A stretch of DNA of 64,000 nucleotides from Lentzea albida (GCF_900111005.1 NZ_FOFV01000002.1:682001-746000), one strand, 5' to 3'. Counted from the stretch's first letter, positions 41,447 through 54,742 are shown. Numbers and translations: made by a program. Notes: a model not told the origin generated them from the letters alone.

Positions 41447-42655
41447 TCAGGCGCCGGCGGCGTTGCGCAGGGCCTCCGCGCGGTCCGTCGACTCCCACGG
41501 CAGGTCGACGTCGGTGCGGCCGAAGTGGCCGTACGCGGCCGTCGGGCCGTAGATCGGGCGGAGCAGGTCGAGGTCGCGGATGATCGCGGCGGGCCGGAGG
41601 TCGAACACCTCGGTAATGGCCTGCTGGATCTTCTGCGGGTCGACGGTCTCGGTGCCGAAGGTCTCGACGAAGAGGCCGACGGGGGCTGCCTTGCCGATGG
41701 CGTAGGCGACCTGGACCTCGACGCGGGTGGCGAGGCCCGCCGCGACGGTGTTCTTCGCGACCCAGCGCATGGCGTACGCGGCCGAGCGGTCGACCTTCGA
41801 CGGGTCCTTGCCGGAGAACGCGCCGCCACCGTGGCGGGCCATGCCGCCGTAGGTGTCGACGATGATCTTGCGGCCGGTCAGGCCCGCGTCGCCCATCGGG
41901 CCGCCGATGACGAAGCGGCCGGTCGGGTTCGTCAGCAGGCGGACGTTGGTGGTGTCGAGGCCGAGCTCGTTGATCTCGGGCGCCACGACGTGCTCGCGGA
42001 GGTCGACGCCGAGGAGCTTCTCGAGGTCGATGCCGTCGGCGTGCTGCGTGGAGATGACGACCGTGTCGAGGCGCACGGGCTGGTCGCCCGCGTACTCGAT
42101 GGTGACCTGGGTCTTGCCGTCCGGGCGCAGGTACGGCACGGTGCCGTCCTTGCGGACCGCGGTCAGGCGGCGCGACAGGCGGTGGGCCAGCGCGATCGGC
42201 AGCGGCATGAGCTCAGGCGTGTCGGTGCACGCGTAGCCGAACATCAGGCCCTGGTCGCCGGCGCCCTGCTTGTCGATCTCGTCGTCCGCGCCCTCGACGC
42301 GGTTCTCGAACGCCGTGTCGACACCCTGCGCGATGTCCGGGGACTGCGCGCCGATCGCCACGTTCACGCCGCACGAGTGGCCGTCGAAGCCCTTGGCGGA
42401 CGAGTCGTACCCGATCTCCAGGATCTTCTCGCGGACGATCGTGGGGATGTCGGCGTAGGCCTCGGTCGTGACCTCACCCGCGACGTGGACCTGACCCGTG
42501 GTCACCAGCGTCTCCACGGCGACACGGGAGCGCGGGTCCTTGGCGAGCAACGCGTCCAGGATCGAGTCGCTGATCGCGTCACAGATCTTGTCCGGGTGTC
42601 CCTCGGTCACCGACTCACTCGTGAACAGCCTGCTGCTGTGCTGGCTCACGGACAC
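41447..42655 (-). CDS. metK: S-adenosylmethionine synthetase
   Basis: 402 residues from GTG with GGAG upstream. Makes SAM from methionine and ATP. Signatures: GHPDKICD near the N-terminus, the [12 protein letters not shown] motif (about 129-140), and the phosphate loop [19 protein letters not shown] (about 263-281). 30 nt after coaBC in the same direction, as in other actinobacteria. No SAM riboswitch is visible in the short gap. Confidence 0.97.
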   Translation of the reverse strand: MSVSQHSSRLFTSESVTEGHPDKICDAISDSILDALLAKDPRSRVAVETLVTTGQVHVAGEVTTEAYADIPTIVREKILEIGYDSSAKGFDGHSCGVNVAIGAQSPDIAQGVDTAFENRVEGADDEIDKQGAGDQGLMFGYACTDTPELMPLPIALAHRLSRRLTAVRKDGTVPYLRPDGKTQVTIEYAGDQPVRLDTVVISTQHADGIDLEKLLGVDLREHVVAPEINELGLDTTNVRLLTNPTGRFVIGGPMGDAGLTGRKIIVDTYGGMARHGGGAFSGKDPSKVDRSAAYAMRWVAKNTVAAGLATRVEVQVAYAIGKAAPVGLFVETFGTETVDPQKIQQAITEVFDLRPAAIIRDLDLLRPIYGPTAAYGHFGRTDVDLPWESTDRAEALRNAAGA

Positions 42656-42685
42656 TCCTTCGTTGCGGGTTGGACTGAGGAAATA

Positions 42686-43939
42686 CTACTGAGGCCGAGT
42701 CAAGCGAGCGGTAACCGCGTCCCACACAGCGGACGCCACTTGAGTTTTCGGGCCGTGCGGTATAGGCGTCTCGGCGCCGTCCGGGGACAGCAGCCAGCCG
42801 GCGTTGTCCTCCTGCTCGAACGCCTTGCCGTCACCGACCGCGTTGAGCACGAGGAGGTCGCACCCCTTGCGCCGCAGCTTCGCCCGACCGTAGTCGAGCA
42901 CCGACGTCGTCTCGTCCCCGGTCTCCGCGGCGAACCCGACGATCAGCTGGCCACTGCGACGTGCGGAAACGAGCTCCACGAGGATGTCGGGGTTCTTGGT
43001 GAGCGCGATCGGGTCGGGGTCGCCGTCGGTCTTCTTGATCTTGTGACCGGTGAGCGACAGCGGCCGGAAGTCGGCCACCGCGGCGGCCATCACGACCACG
43101 TCCGCGTCCGCCGCGACCTTGTGCATGGCGTCGCGCAGCTCCACCGCCGAGCCGACCTTCACGAGGTCCACACCCGCCGGAGTGGCGAGATCCGCCGTGT
43201 TTCCCGCTACCAAAGTCACACGCGCACCGCGCTGGGCGGCCACCCGCGCGAGTGCGTAACCCTGCTTGCCGGACGACCGGTTGCCGATGAACCGGACCGG
43301 GTCGAGCGGTTCGCGCGTGCCGCCCGCGGAGATCGCGACGTGCACACCTTCGAGGGTCCGCCGCAGCGCGTCCGGCTGCACGAGCAGGAGCCGCGCCAGC
43401 TCGACGATCTCGGCCGGGTCCGGGAGGCGGCCCTTGCCGGTGTCCTTGCCGGTCAGCCGGCCGGACGCCGGCTCGGCGACGGTGACACCGCGACTGCGCA
43501 GCAGTTGCACGTTGTGCTGGGTGGCCGGGTGCTCCCACATCTCGGTGTGCATGGCGGGCACCAGCAGGACCGGGCAGCGCGCGGTCAGCAGCGTGTTCGT
43601 CAGCAGGTCGTCGGCGAGGCCGTGGGCGGCCTTCGCGATCAGGTTCGCCGTCGCCGGGGCCACCACGACCAGGTCCGCGTTCTGCCCGAGCTTGACGTGC
43701 GGCACCTCGTGCACGTCGTCGAACGGGTCGGCGGACACGACCTGGCCGGACAGCGCCTCGAAGGTGGCGGCGCCGACGAACTTGAGCGCGCCCTCGGTGG
43801 GGATGACCCGCACCGAGTGACCGGACTCGGTCAGGCGGCGCAGGACCTCACAGGCCTTGTACGCGGCGATGCCCCCACCGACGCCCAGGACGATCTTGGG
43901 CTTGGCGGGGGCATCGGCGTCGGATGCGGCGGGGTTCAA
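42686..43939 (-). CDS. coaBC: Bifunctional CoaBC (PPC decarboxylase / PPC synthetase)
   Basis: 417 residues. Start is TTG at 43939 with AGGAG five bases upstream; no ATG or GTG upstream of the conserved KIVLGVGGGIAAYK start fits. N-terminal FMN-dependent decarboxylase has APATANLIAKAAHGLADDL and the PAMHTEMWEHPAT loop. C-terminal synthetase (from about 190) has ISAGGTREPLDPVRFIGNRS. It makes 4'-phosphopantetheine for coenzyme A. Upstream lies ~620 bp of repeat-rich DNA before rpoZ; downstream metK follows after 30 nt. Confidence 0.95.
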   Translation of the reverse strand: MNPAASDADAPAKPKIVLGVGGGIAAYKACEVLRRLTESGHSVRVIPTEGALKFVGAATFEALSGQVVSADPFDDVHEVPHVKLGQNADLVVVAPATANLIAKAAHGLADDLLTNTLLTARCPVLLVPAMHTEMWEHPATQHNVQLLRSRGVTVAEPASGRLTGKDTGKGRLPDPAEIVELARLLLVQPDALRRTLEGVHVAISAGGTREPLDPVRFIGNRSSGKQGYALARVAAQRGARVTLVAGNTADLATPAGVDLVKVGSAVELRDAMHKVAADADVVVMAAAVADFRPLSLTGHKIKKTDGDPDPIALTKNPDILVELVSARRSGQLIVGFAAETGDETTSVLDYGRAKLRRKGCDLLVLNAVGDGKAFEQEDNAGWLLSPDGAETPIPHGPKTQVASAVWDAVTARLTRPQ

Positions 43940-44022
43940 GGACTCTCCTCGAGAGGAACGACCGGCCAGGGTCACGCCTCCGCGAGGAGGAACCCCGCTG
44001 GGGTCCGGGGACCGGGGTCCCC

Positions 44023-44289
44023 GGTGGTGCGGTGGAGCTGCGGGCCGCGGGTCGGACCGGGGTGCGGCCTCGGTGGTGCGGTGGTGCTGCGGGTGGCGCT
44101 GCGGCCGCTGGCCGATCCGAGGTGCGACCGGTGGTGCGGTGAAGCTACGGGCCGCAGATCGAGCCTGGGTGCGGCCCTCGGTGGGGCTGCGGTGCTGCGG
44201 ACCGTCGGTTGGGCCGGAGCCCGGGCCACGGTGAAGCTGTGGGCCGCCGGTCCGAACCGAGCTGCAGGCCGCGGAGCCGAAGTGCGGCC
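44023..44289. repeat. Five degenerate ~50-bp direct repeats
   Basis: Units start at 44023, 44072, 44130, 44180 and 44230, spacing 49, 58, 50 and 50 bp. Units 1 to 3 begin with GGTGGTGCGGTG; units 1, 3 and 5 share a GAAGCT or GAGCT core followed by G-rich sequence with GGGCCGC, and a later GGTGCGGCC or AGTGCGGCC. The 49- and 58-bp spacings are not multiples of three, so these are not coding repeats. No spacer/repeat distinction as in CRISPR. Confidence 0.65.
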
Positions 44290-44431
44290 CGGTTGAGCCT
44301 TGGGTTCGAGTCCCGGCGAACGGCGGGCCGCGACCCAAGGCCGCGAGCCCCGGTTCGAGCTCGGGGACCGTAGGCCTTCGGCCGAGGTGCCGGCCGTGAG
44401 CCGCAGGTCAGAGACCCGTGCCTCACTCGGA

Positions 44432-44466
44432 GGACCCACTGGGGGTCCGGGGGCGAAGCCCTCCGG
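44432..44466. repeat. Clustered GC hairpins (REP-like element)
   Basis: GGACCC (44432-44437) pairs with GGGTCC (44443-44448); immediately after, CCGGGGGC (44447-44454) pairs with GCCCTCCGG (44458-44466) around GAA with one bulge. With the next hairpin at 44473 this resembles the GGGGGCTTCGCCCCC-type intergenic elements scattered in actinomycete genomes. Confidence 0.55.
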
Positions 44467-44472
44467 CCGGGG

Positions 44473-44493
44473 TGTGGGGGCTGGGCCCCCACA
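44473..44493. terminator. Bidirectional hairpin between rpoZ and coaBC
   Basis: Perfect 9-bp stem TGTGGGGGC (44473-44481) with GCCCCCACA (44485-44493), 3-base loop. It can end transcription after rpoZ. Confidence 0.6.
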
Positions 44494-44514
44494 AGACACT
44501 TCGGAGGCGCCGTG

Positions 44515-44533
44515 GCCTGCGCTTTCCGCAGGC
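44515..44533. terminator. Hairpin just after rpoZ
   Basis: GCCTGCG (44515-44521) pairs perfectly with CGCAGGC (44527-44533), loop of 5, located 26 nt past the rpoZ stop. Probably the first rpoZ terminator. Confidence 0.6.
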
Positions 44534-44558
44534 ACACTTCACCCAGCGTCTTCGAACG

Positions 44559-44837
44559 TCACTCGCCCTCGGTGTGCTCCAGGAGACCCGCGTGGATCTC
44601 GCGGAGCGCGATCGAGAGGGGCTTCTCACGCGGGCCCGGCTCGACGAGCGGGCCGACGTACTCGAGCAGGCCCTCGCCGAGCTGCGCGTAGTAGTCGTTG
44701 ATCTGGCGGGCACGCTTCGCGGCGTAGATCACCAACGCGTACTTCGAGCTCACCTGCTCAAGCAGGTCGTCGATCGGCGGGTTGGTGATGCCCTCCGGGG
44801 AACCGGTCAGATGACCGAGCTCGGTGTGGGTGATCAC
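44559..44837 (-). CDS. rpoZ: RNA polymerase omega subunit
   Basis: 92 residues from GTG at 44837, AGGAG seven bases upstream. The highly conserved actinobacterial core is present ([31 protein letters not shown], then [15 protein letters not shown] at the end). Omega helps assemble and stabilise RNA polymerase and takes part in ppGpp response in some bacteria. The N-terminal extension is shorter than in mycobacteria. Start lies 2 nt after the gmk stop. Confidence 0.97.
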   Translation of the reverse strand: MITHTELGHLTGSPEGITNPPIDDLLEQVSSKYALVIYAAKRARQINDYYAQLGEGLLEYVGPLVEPGPREKPLSIALREIHAGLLEHTEGE

Positions 44838-44839
44838 TT

Positions 44840-45436
44840 TCAGACTCCTGAAATTCGTGGTCCGACCATCAAGGATAGCAAGTCGGCCGCGGCCGACTGC
44901 ACGTCGGCGTTCACGACGACCTCGTCGAACTCCTTCTCGGCCGCCAGCTCCTCGCGGGCGATCTCGAGCCGGCGTGCGACGACGTCCGGGTGTTCGGTGC
45001 CCCTGCCGGTCAGCCGGTCGACCAGGTGCTCCCAGGACGGGGGCGCCAGCATGACCAGCTGGGCTTCCGGCATGGCCACGCGGACCTGCCGCGCGCCCTG
45101 CAGTTCGATCTCGAGCAGGGCGGGGCGGCCTGAGGCCAGCGCTTCCTCGACGGGCCTGCGGGGGGTTCCGTAGCGGTTTCCGGCGAAGTCGGCGTGTTCG
45201 AGGAACTCGCCCGCGTCCACCATCTGCTGGAACTTCACGTGGTCCACGAAGTGGTAGTGCACCCCGTCGACCTCGCCCGGCCTCGGCTTCCTGGTGGTCG
45301 CCGAGACGGAGAAGTACACATCGGGTTGCTGCCTGCGCAGCTCCGCCAGGACGCTGGACTTGCCAACGCCGGACGGCCCGGACAAGACGGTGAGGCGGGG
45401 ACGGGCAGAGCCCGCCCCCGCCTCGGTGCCAATCAC
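44840..45436 (-). CDS. gmk: Guanylate kinase
   Basis: 198 residues. P-loop GPSGVGKS (20-27), and the GMP-binding [20 protein letters not shown] region. Phosphorylates GMP to GDP. Start overlaps the mihF stop (4 nt) and stop is 2 nt before rpoZ, so mihF-gmk-rpoZ is one operon. Confidence 0.97.
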   Translation of the reverse strand: MIGTEAGAGSARPRLTVLSGPSGVGKSSVLAELRRQQPDVYFSVSATTRKPRPGEVDGVHYHFVDHVKFQQMVDAGEFLEHADFAGNRYGTPRRPVEEALASGRPALLEIELQGARQVRVAMPEAQLVMLAPPSWEHLVDRLTGRGTEHPDVVARRLEIAREELAAEKEFDEVVVNADVQSAAADLLSLMVGPRISGV

Positions 45437-45750
45437 TCTCCGCTGAACTCGGAGAGCAGGGCCTTGCGCTGGCGGTCACCGAGACCGCGCAGGCGACGGC
45501 TGGGAGCGATCTCGAGGCGCTCCATGATCTGCTGCGCGCGAACCTTGCCGACGCCCGGGAGGGCCTCGAGCAGCGCGGACACCTTCATCTTGCCCAGGAC
45601 CTCGTCGCTCTCGGCGGCCTTGAGCACGTCCGTCAGGGTCGTGCCGCCGCGCTTGAGGCGCTCCTTGAGCTCAGCCCGAGCGCGACGAGCGGCAGCAGCC
45701 TTCTCCAGCGCTGCGGCTCGCTGCTCCTCGGTAAGCTGGGGAAGAGCCAC
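45433..45750 (-). CDS. mihF: Integration host factor, actinobacterial type (mIHF)
   Basis: 105 residues from GTG ([10 protein letters not shown]), GGAGG five bases upstream; the longer open frame upstream has no support. A basic N-terminal helix ([20 protein letters not shown]) is followed by a helix-two-turn-helix/HhH-like region ([20 protein letters not shown]). It is an essential nucleoid protein that bends DNA in actinobacteria. First gene before gmk. The 296-bp region upstream contains its probable promoter and a 15-bp palindrome. Confidence 0.96.
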   Translation of the reverse strand: MALPQLTEEQRAAALEKAAAARRARAELKERLKRGGTTLTDVLKAAESDEVLGKMKVSALLEALPGVGKVRAQQIMERLEIAPSRRLRGLGDRQRKALLSEFSGE

Positions 45751-45792
45751 GATTTCCTCCGTGGTGTGGATTCTTTTCGGATCGGTGCCGCG

Positions 45793-45822
45793 ACCGTACC
45801 GACCGCAATTGCCTGGGGACAA
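45793..45822 (-). promoter_or_regulatory. Candidate promoter of mihF-gmk-rpoZ
   Basis: On the minus strand TTGTCC (45817-45822) and TACGGT (45793-45798) are 18 bp apart, about 43 nt before the mihF start. Moderate match to the housekeeping consensus. Confidence 0.35.
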
Positions 45823-45927
45823 CGTGACCCAGTCAGGTAAATCTTCAGCGGTCATGAGTGATGCGGCGGGTGGTAGTAGTACCAACACCCTCCGGCGGCC
45901 TGATCACCGCCCTCCGGCGACTCATCC

Positions 45928-45942
45928 CACACGTTACGTGTG
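45928..45942. promoter_or_regulatory. Perfect 15-bp palindrome upstream of mihF
   Basis: CACACGT, one central T, ACGTGTG. It lies 178 nt before the mihF start and about 70 nt from the pyrF terminator, in non-coding DNA. Likely a regulator binding site; the protein is unknown. Confidence 0.45.
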
Positions 45943-46010
45943 CTATGAGGCCGGTGACCAGCGGGGCAGCCGGTGGCGTGGACCCTACCAACACATGTTT
46001 CCCCAGGTGA

Positions 46011-46040
46011 GCGCGCCACACCCCAAAAGTTGTGGCGCGC
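46011..46040. terminator. Terminator of the pyr operon
   Basis: Perfect 10-bp stem GCGCGCCACA (46011-46020) with TGTGGCGCGC (46031-46040), 10-base loop, 6 nt beyond the pyrF stop. Confidence 0.85.
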
Positions 46041-46046
46041 CCCTCC

Positions 46047-46855
46047 TCAGAGGCTCTCCTGGACCCTCCGCACGGCGCTGACCAGCGAAGACACGTCCGG
46101 CCCGTGCTTGAGAACATCTCGTGAAGAAGTCGGAAAGACGTTGCGCATGTCGGGGCCGAAGAGCCGTTTTAGATCAGCCGTGGAGCCGCCCTGAGCGCCG
46201 AAACCGGGCGCCAGGATCGGTCCGTTGAACCCCGAGAGGTCTACATCCGTTTCCCCGATCGTGGCACCCACGACGAGACCGACATCGCCGCACGGGGAAA
46301 TGCCTGAATTCCGAGCGGAGGCGAAATCGATGATCGTCTGAGCCGTGGTTCGCCCGTCCGGAGCAACGGCCCGCTGGACCTGGGCACCCTCCGGGTTCGA
46401 GGTGAGGGCGAGCACGAACACGCCCCGGCCGGTCGCCCGCGCCGTGTCGAGCGCGGGCTGCAGCGATCCGAAGCCGAGGTACGGCGACACCGTCACGGCG
46501 TCACCGGCCAGCGGCGAGCCGTCGCCCAGGTACGCCTGCGCGTAGGCGGCCATGGTCGAGCCGATGTCGCCGCGCTTGGCGTCCACGAGCACGAGCGTGC
46601 CCGAGTCGCGCAGCTCCGCGATCACCCGCTCCAGCACGGCGACACCACGCGACCCGTGGGCCTCGAAGAACGCCGCCTGCGGCTTCACCATCGCCACCTG
46701 GCCGCCGAACGCCTCCACGGCCGTCAGGGCGAACCTCTCGAGGCCCTCCGCGGTCGGGGAGAGCCCCCACGCCTCCAGCAGGCTCGGGTGCGGGTCGATC
46801 CCGACGCACAGCGGACCGTGCGCCTCGACGGCTTTCGCGAGCTTCTCGCCGAACG

Positions 46856-46859
<4 letters not shown>
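46047..46859 (-). CDS. pyrF: Orotidine 5'-phosphate decarboxylase
   Basis: 270 residues. Final step to UMP. The catalytic Asp/Lys array is in [20 protein letters not shown] (about 91-110); this is the longer class II form common in mycobacteria. Start overlaps the carB stop by 4 nt. Last gene of the pyr operon, followed by a strong terminator. Confidence 0.96.
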
Positions 46860-50157
<3,298 letters not shown>

Positions 50158-50158
<1 letters not shown>

Positions 50159-51270
50159 CAGCGGGCCTCATTCATCATGGTCACGAAGTCGTCGAACAGG
50201 GGCGCGGCGTCGTGCGGTCCGGCCGCGGCCTCGGGGTGGTACTGCACGGAGAACGCCGGCGCGTCGAGCAGCCGGACGCCCTCGACGGTGCCGTCGTTGG
50301 GGCAGTAGTGCGACAGCACGGCGCGGCCGAACTCGGAGGAGAACTCCTCGCCCGGCGTGCCCTCGAGCGCGAACCCGTGGTTCTGCGAGGTGATGGCGAC
50401 CTTGCCGGTCGTCACGTCGATGACCGGGATGTTGATGCCGCGGTGGCCGTAGCGCATCTTGTACGTCCCGCGGCCGACTGCGCGGCCCAGGATCTGGTTG
50501 CCGAAGCAGATGCCGAACAACGGCAGCTTGCGGCCGAGAGCCTCGCGCGTCAGGGCGATGGCGTGGTCCTGCGTGGCCGGGTCGCCCGGGCCGTTCGACA
50601 GGAACAGGCCATCCGGGCTGACCTTCAGGATGTCCTCGAACGTGCTGGTCAGCGGCAGGACGTGCACCTCGATGCCCCGTGCCGCCATCATCCGCGGGGT
50701 GTTCGACTTGATGCCCAGGTCGAGCGCCGCGACGGTGAACTTCTTCTCGCCGATGGCCTCGACGACGTACGGCTTGTCCGTCGTGACGTCGACCGCGAGG
50801 TTCGCGCCGACCATCTGCGCCGACGCCTTGACCTGCTCGACCATCGACGCGTCGTCGGTGAGGTCGGAGCCGGAGAACACACCGGCGCGCATCGCGCCCT
50901 GCTCGCGGATGTGGCGGGTCAGGGTGCGGGTGTCGAGACCCGCGATGCCGACGACGCCCTGGTTCGCGAGCTCCTCGTCGAGGCCCCGCTTGGAGCGCCA
51001 GTTCGACGGCGTGCGCGCGGGGTCGCGGACGACGTAGCCCGCCACCCAGATCTTGGACGACTCGTCGTCCTCGTCGTTCCAGCCGGTGTTGCCGATCTGC
51101 GGCGCGGTCTGCACCACGATCTGGCGGTGGTAGGACGGGTCGGTCAGGGTCTCCTGGTACCCGGTCATGGCCGTGGAGAACACGACCTCGCCGAGCGAGA
51201 CGCCGGTCGCTCCGTACGCCTCACCGCGGAAGACACGTCCGTCTTCCAGCACCAATGCCGCGTTCGTCAC
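50158..51270 (-). CDS. carA: Carbamoyl-phosphate synthase small subunit
   Basis: 370 residues from GTG, GGGAGG six bases before it. C-terminal glutamine amidotransferase domain with nucleophile Cys in [11 protein letters not shown] and the His/Glu pair near the end ([11 protein letters not shown]). Supplies ammonia to CarB. The GTG overlaps the stop of the upstream membrane-protein gene and the stop overlaps carB. Confidence 0.97.
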
Positions 51271-51755
51271 GCCTTGCCTCCCACGAGAGCTGCTACCCAT
51301 TCGTCGTAAACGTCCTTGTCGTCACCGCGAAAGCCAGTGTCGAACAGGTGGCCATCGTTTTCCCACTGCACCACCAACAAGCCTTCTTCGCTGAACATGA
51401 CCTTCCCGGCGAGGCCTCGGTCCGTGCGCGCGTCCCGGATGGAGCCGGCGGGGATGAACAACGGCGAGGCGCCGGTCCGCTCGATCGCGATGCCCTCCGG
51501 CACCAGGCTCAGCGTGGCCTCGGCGCGGTGGCCGATGTCGCCGACCTGGACGCGGTCCTGCCAGTTGCCCGCGTTCGTCGTTCCGATGTAGACGCCCGTG
51601 GTCTCCAGGCGCGGCGCGCCGAGCTTCTCCGGTGTCGACGGGAAGGCGGGCAGGCCGGCCTGCGCGCGCTGGCGGCGCTTCCAGCCGTGCCACATGCCGT
51701 AGACGCACAGGGCGAAGAAGACGAAGACCGCCAGGGACAGGAGGATCCGGGTCAT
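51267..51755 (-). CDS. Conserved membrane protein of the pyr operon (Rv1382-like)
   Basis: 162 residues. One N-terminal transmembrane helix (about 3-21) then a beta-rich PH-like domain (about 50-155). A gene of the same type sits between pyrC and carA in mycobacteria. Four-nt overlaps on both sides couple it to pyrC and carA. No role in pyrimidine synthesis is established; membrane anchoring or scaffolding of the pathway would be a guess. Confidence 0.82.
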   Translation of the reverse strand: MTRILLSLAVFVFFALCVYGMWHGWKRRQRAQAGLPAFPSTPEKLGAPRLETTGVYIGTTNAGNWQDRVQVGDIGHRAEATLSLVPEGIAIERTGASPLFIPAGSIRDARTDRGLAGKVMFSEEGLLVVQWENDGHLFDTGFRGDDKDVYDEWVAALVGGKA

Positions 51756-53035
51756 TCCGCAATCCTCCCCGCCACCGCGGTCACCCGGCCACGCAAGATG
51801 GTGGCCGTCACCGCCGCGGGCAGTTCCATGCCCTCGAACGGGGTGTTGCCGGCGATGCTCGCGAGCTCGGCGCCGGTGACCGTCCAGGACGCGTCCGGGT
51901 CGACCAGCACGAGGTTCGCGGGCTCGCCGACGGCGATCGGGCGGCCCTGGTCGGTCAGCCCGGCGATCTCGGCGGGCTTCTCGCTCATCACCCGCGCGAC
52001 ACCGCGCCAGTCCAGCAGGCCGGTCTTCACCATCGTCTCGACGACGATGCCGAGCGCGGTCTGCAGGCCGAGCATGCCCGGACGGGCCGCCGACCACTCG
52101 CAGTCCTTGTCCTGGACCGCGTGCGGGGCGTGGTCCGTGGCGACGCAGTCGATCGTGCCGTCGGCCAGCGCCTGGCGCAGCGCGTCCACGTCCGCCTGCG
52201 TGCGCAGCGGCGGGTTGACCTTGTTGACCGGGTCGTACGTGCTCAGCCGGTCGTCGGTCAGGATCAGGTGGTGGGGCGTGACCTCGGCGGACACCTTGGT
52301 GCCGCGGGCCTTCGCCCACTTCAGGACGTCCGCCGTGCCGGTGGTGCTGACGTGGCAGACGTGCAGCTTCGCGTCGACCTGCTTCGCGAGGATGCAGTCG
52401 CGGGCGACGATCGACTCCTCGGCGGCCGCCGGCCAGCCCTGCAGGCCGAGCCTGGAGGCGTTCTCGCCCTCGTGCGCCTGGGCGCCGACGGTGAGCCTCG
52501 GCTCCTCGGCGTGCTGGGCGATGACGGCGTTCAGCGACTTCGAGTACTCGAGCGCACGGCGCATGATCAGCGGGTCGTGCACGCAGTGGCCGTCGTCGGA
52601 GAACACGCGGACATTCGCCTTGGACTTGGCCATCGTGCCGAGTTCGGCGAGCTTCTCGCCCTTGAGGCCGACGGTGACGGCGCCGACCGGGTGGACGTCG
52701 ACGAGGCCGACCTCCTGACCGCGGCGGGCGACGTGCTCGACGATGACGGCGTTGTCGGCGACCGGGTCCGTGTTGGCCATGGCGAAGACGGCGGTGTAGC
52801 CACCGAGCGCGGCGGCCTTCGAGCCGGTCTCGATGGTCTCCGTGTCCTCGCGGCCGGGTTCGCGCAGGTGGGTGTGCAGGTCGACGAAGCCCGGCAGCAG
52901 GACCGCGCCGTTGCCCTCGATGACCTCCGCGTTCTCGTCCGTGCCCTCGGCGATGACGCCGTCACGGATCAGGACGTCTTGCGGTTCCCCCTCGCCGTAG
53001 GGCCTAACTCCCTTGAGCAACAAGGATTTCTTCAC
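51752..53035 (-). CDS. pyrC: Dihydroorotase
   Basis: 427 residues from the GTG at 53035 ([17 protein letters not shown]), AGGA seven bases upstream; an in-frame GTG at 53092 overlapping pyrB would add 19 residues not seen in typical homologs. Zinc ligands: [10 protein letters not shown] near residue 60, then later His residues in HVCHVSTTG and the catalytic aspartate in ATDHAPH. Closes carbamoyl aspartate to dihydroorotate. 53 nt after pyrB. Confidence 0.96.
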   Translation of the reverse strand: MKKSLLLKGVRPYGEGEPQDVLIRDGVIAEGTDENAEVIEGNGAVLLPGFVDLHTHLREPGREDTETIETGSKAAALGGYTAVFAMANTDPVADNAVIVEHVARRGQEVGLVDVHPVGAVTVGLKGEKLAELGTMAKSKANVRVFSDDGHCVHDPLIMRRALEYSKSLNAVIAQHAEEPRLTVGAQAHEGENASRLGLQGWPAAAEESIVARDCILAKQVDAKLHVCHVSTTGTADVLKWAKARGTKVSAEVTPHHLILTDDRLSTYDPVNKVNPPLRTQADVDALRQALADGTIDCVATDHAPHAVQDKDCEWSAARPGMLGLQTALGIVVETMVKTGLLDWRGVARVMSEKPAEIAGLTDQGRPIAVGEPANLVLVDPDASWTVTGAELASIAGNTPFEGMELPAAVTATILRGRVTAVAGRIAE

Positions 53036-53088
53036 TTTGGCTTCCTGCAAGGGCTTCACTGTGTTCGATGGTTCGGTCGCAAGCTCCC

Positions 53089-54017
<929 letters not shown>

Positions 54018-54021
<4 letters not shown>

Positions 54022-54590
54022 TTCAGCACCACTCCGTCGCGGCCGTCGAACTCCTCGAGCATCACCACTACGTCCTCGGTCTTCGACGTCGGCAGGTTCT
54101 TGCCCACGTAGTCCGCGCGGATCGGCAGCTCGCGGTGGCCGCGGTCGACCAGCACGGCGAGCTGGACGGCACGGGGGCGGCCGTGGTCGCGCAGCGCGTC
54201 GAGCGCGGAGCGGATCGTGCGGCCGGAGAACAGCACGTCGTCCACGAGCACGACCAGCTTGTCGTCGATGCCGCCCTCGGGCAGCTTCGTCGCCTCCAGC
54301 GGCCGCGTGGGGCCCCTGCGCAGGTCGTCGCGGTAGAGGGTGATGTCGAGCGTGCCCTCGTGCACCGTCCGGCCGGAAAATTCGGCGATCTTAGCGGCAA
54401 GGCGCCGTGCGAGGGGGGCTCCCCGGCTGGGAATACCCATCAAGACGACGTCGGGTGCGCTGGGTGCATCGAGAGCGGTCTTCTCGATGATCTGATGGGC
54501 CATTCGGGCGACAGTGCGCGCGACGTCACCGGCCGAGAGAATCTCGCGATCCCCGGCCGGATCCGTCGCGCCACGTTGACGTGACGCCAC
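54018..54590 (-). CDS. pyrR: PyrR bifunctional regulator / uracil phosphoribosyltransferase
   Basis: 190 residues from GTG with AAGGAGG seven bases upstream. The PRPP-binding loop [19 protein letters not shown] (about 112-130) is clear. PyrR senses UMP/UTP and binds leader RNA; in mycobacteria it is known to repress translation. Here a match to the PyrR RNA-binding consensus covers the ribosome-binding site. First gene of the pyr operon. Divergent from bldD. Confidence 0.97.
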
Positions 54591-54597
54591 GGCTGGA

Positions 54598-54632
54598 CCT
54601 CCTTCCCCGCCTCACTGGACGGGTCCTTAAAG
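54598..54632 (-). promoter_or_regulatory. PyrR RNA-binding element in pyrR leader
   Basis: Reading the minus strand, the leader has CTTTAA, then GTCCAGTGAGGC, then GGGGAAGGAGG. This matches the conserved PyrR-binding loop known from Bacillus pyr leaders (CUUUAA, GUCCAGAGAGGCU, GAGAAGG) with one change in the GAGAGG core. The 3' part is the ribosome-binding site of pyrR, so bound PyrR would block translation of the first gene of the operon. Confidence 0.75.
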
Positions 54633-54643
54633 GACGTCGGACA

Positions 54644-54659
54644 CCTAGCTGCAACTAGG
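54644..54659. repeat. Short hairpin in pyr leader
   Basis: CCTAG (54644-54648) and CTAGG (54655-54659), loop of 6, upstream of the PyrR element in the pyrR transcript. It may be part of the leader fold. Confidence 0.35.
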
Positions 54660-54742
54660 CTGACCTGCACCGTATCACCTGTGGACGGTCAACCATCCGA
54701 GTGGTAGGCCAGGCGTGGCGCGCGTCTCTCCTTGAGATCAGC

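Larger units (their letters stand above)
43940..44558. other. 619-bp repeat-rich intergenic region between rpoZ and coaBC
   Basis: No credible gene on either strand: open frames exist because stops are rare in GC-rich DNA, and they encode only Pro/Arg/Gly-rich strings. The region holds, in order, the coaBC ribosome-binding site (43945-43949), five degenerate ~50-bp repeats (44023-44289), two small hairpins with a TTCGA loop (44302-44314, 44348-44366), a cluster of GC hairpins (44432-44493), and a hairpin 26 nt beyond rpoZ. It must contain the coaBC promoter, not identifiable by eye. Confidence 0.7.

Noticed and set aside
42656..42685. SAM riboswitch before metK
   Set aside because: The gap to coaBC is only 30 nt and holds just a ribosome-binding site.
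44023..44289. CRISPR array
   Set aside because: Repeats are degenerate and contiguous, with no unique spacers and no cas genes in the window.
44302..44366. Two tRNA T-arm-like sequences (GGGTTCGAGTCCC at 44302-44314 and a CCCCG...CGGGG hairpin with GTTCGAGCT loop at 44348-44366)
   Set aside because: No acceptor-stem partner, anticodon arm or D-arm is found at the right distance; probably chance in GC-rich hairpin DNA.
43940..44559. Proline/arginine-rich open frames on both strands in the rpoZ-coaBC gap
   Set aside because: They follow the non-coding ~50-bp repeats, have no ribosome-binding sites, and the repeat spacing breaks the frame.
45751..45888. N-terminal extension of mihF
   Set aside because: GTG 45750 has GGAGG at the right distance and gives the normal 105-residue protein.
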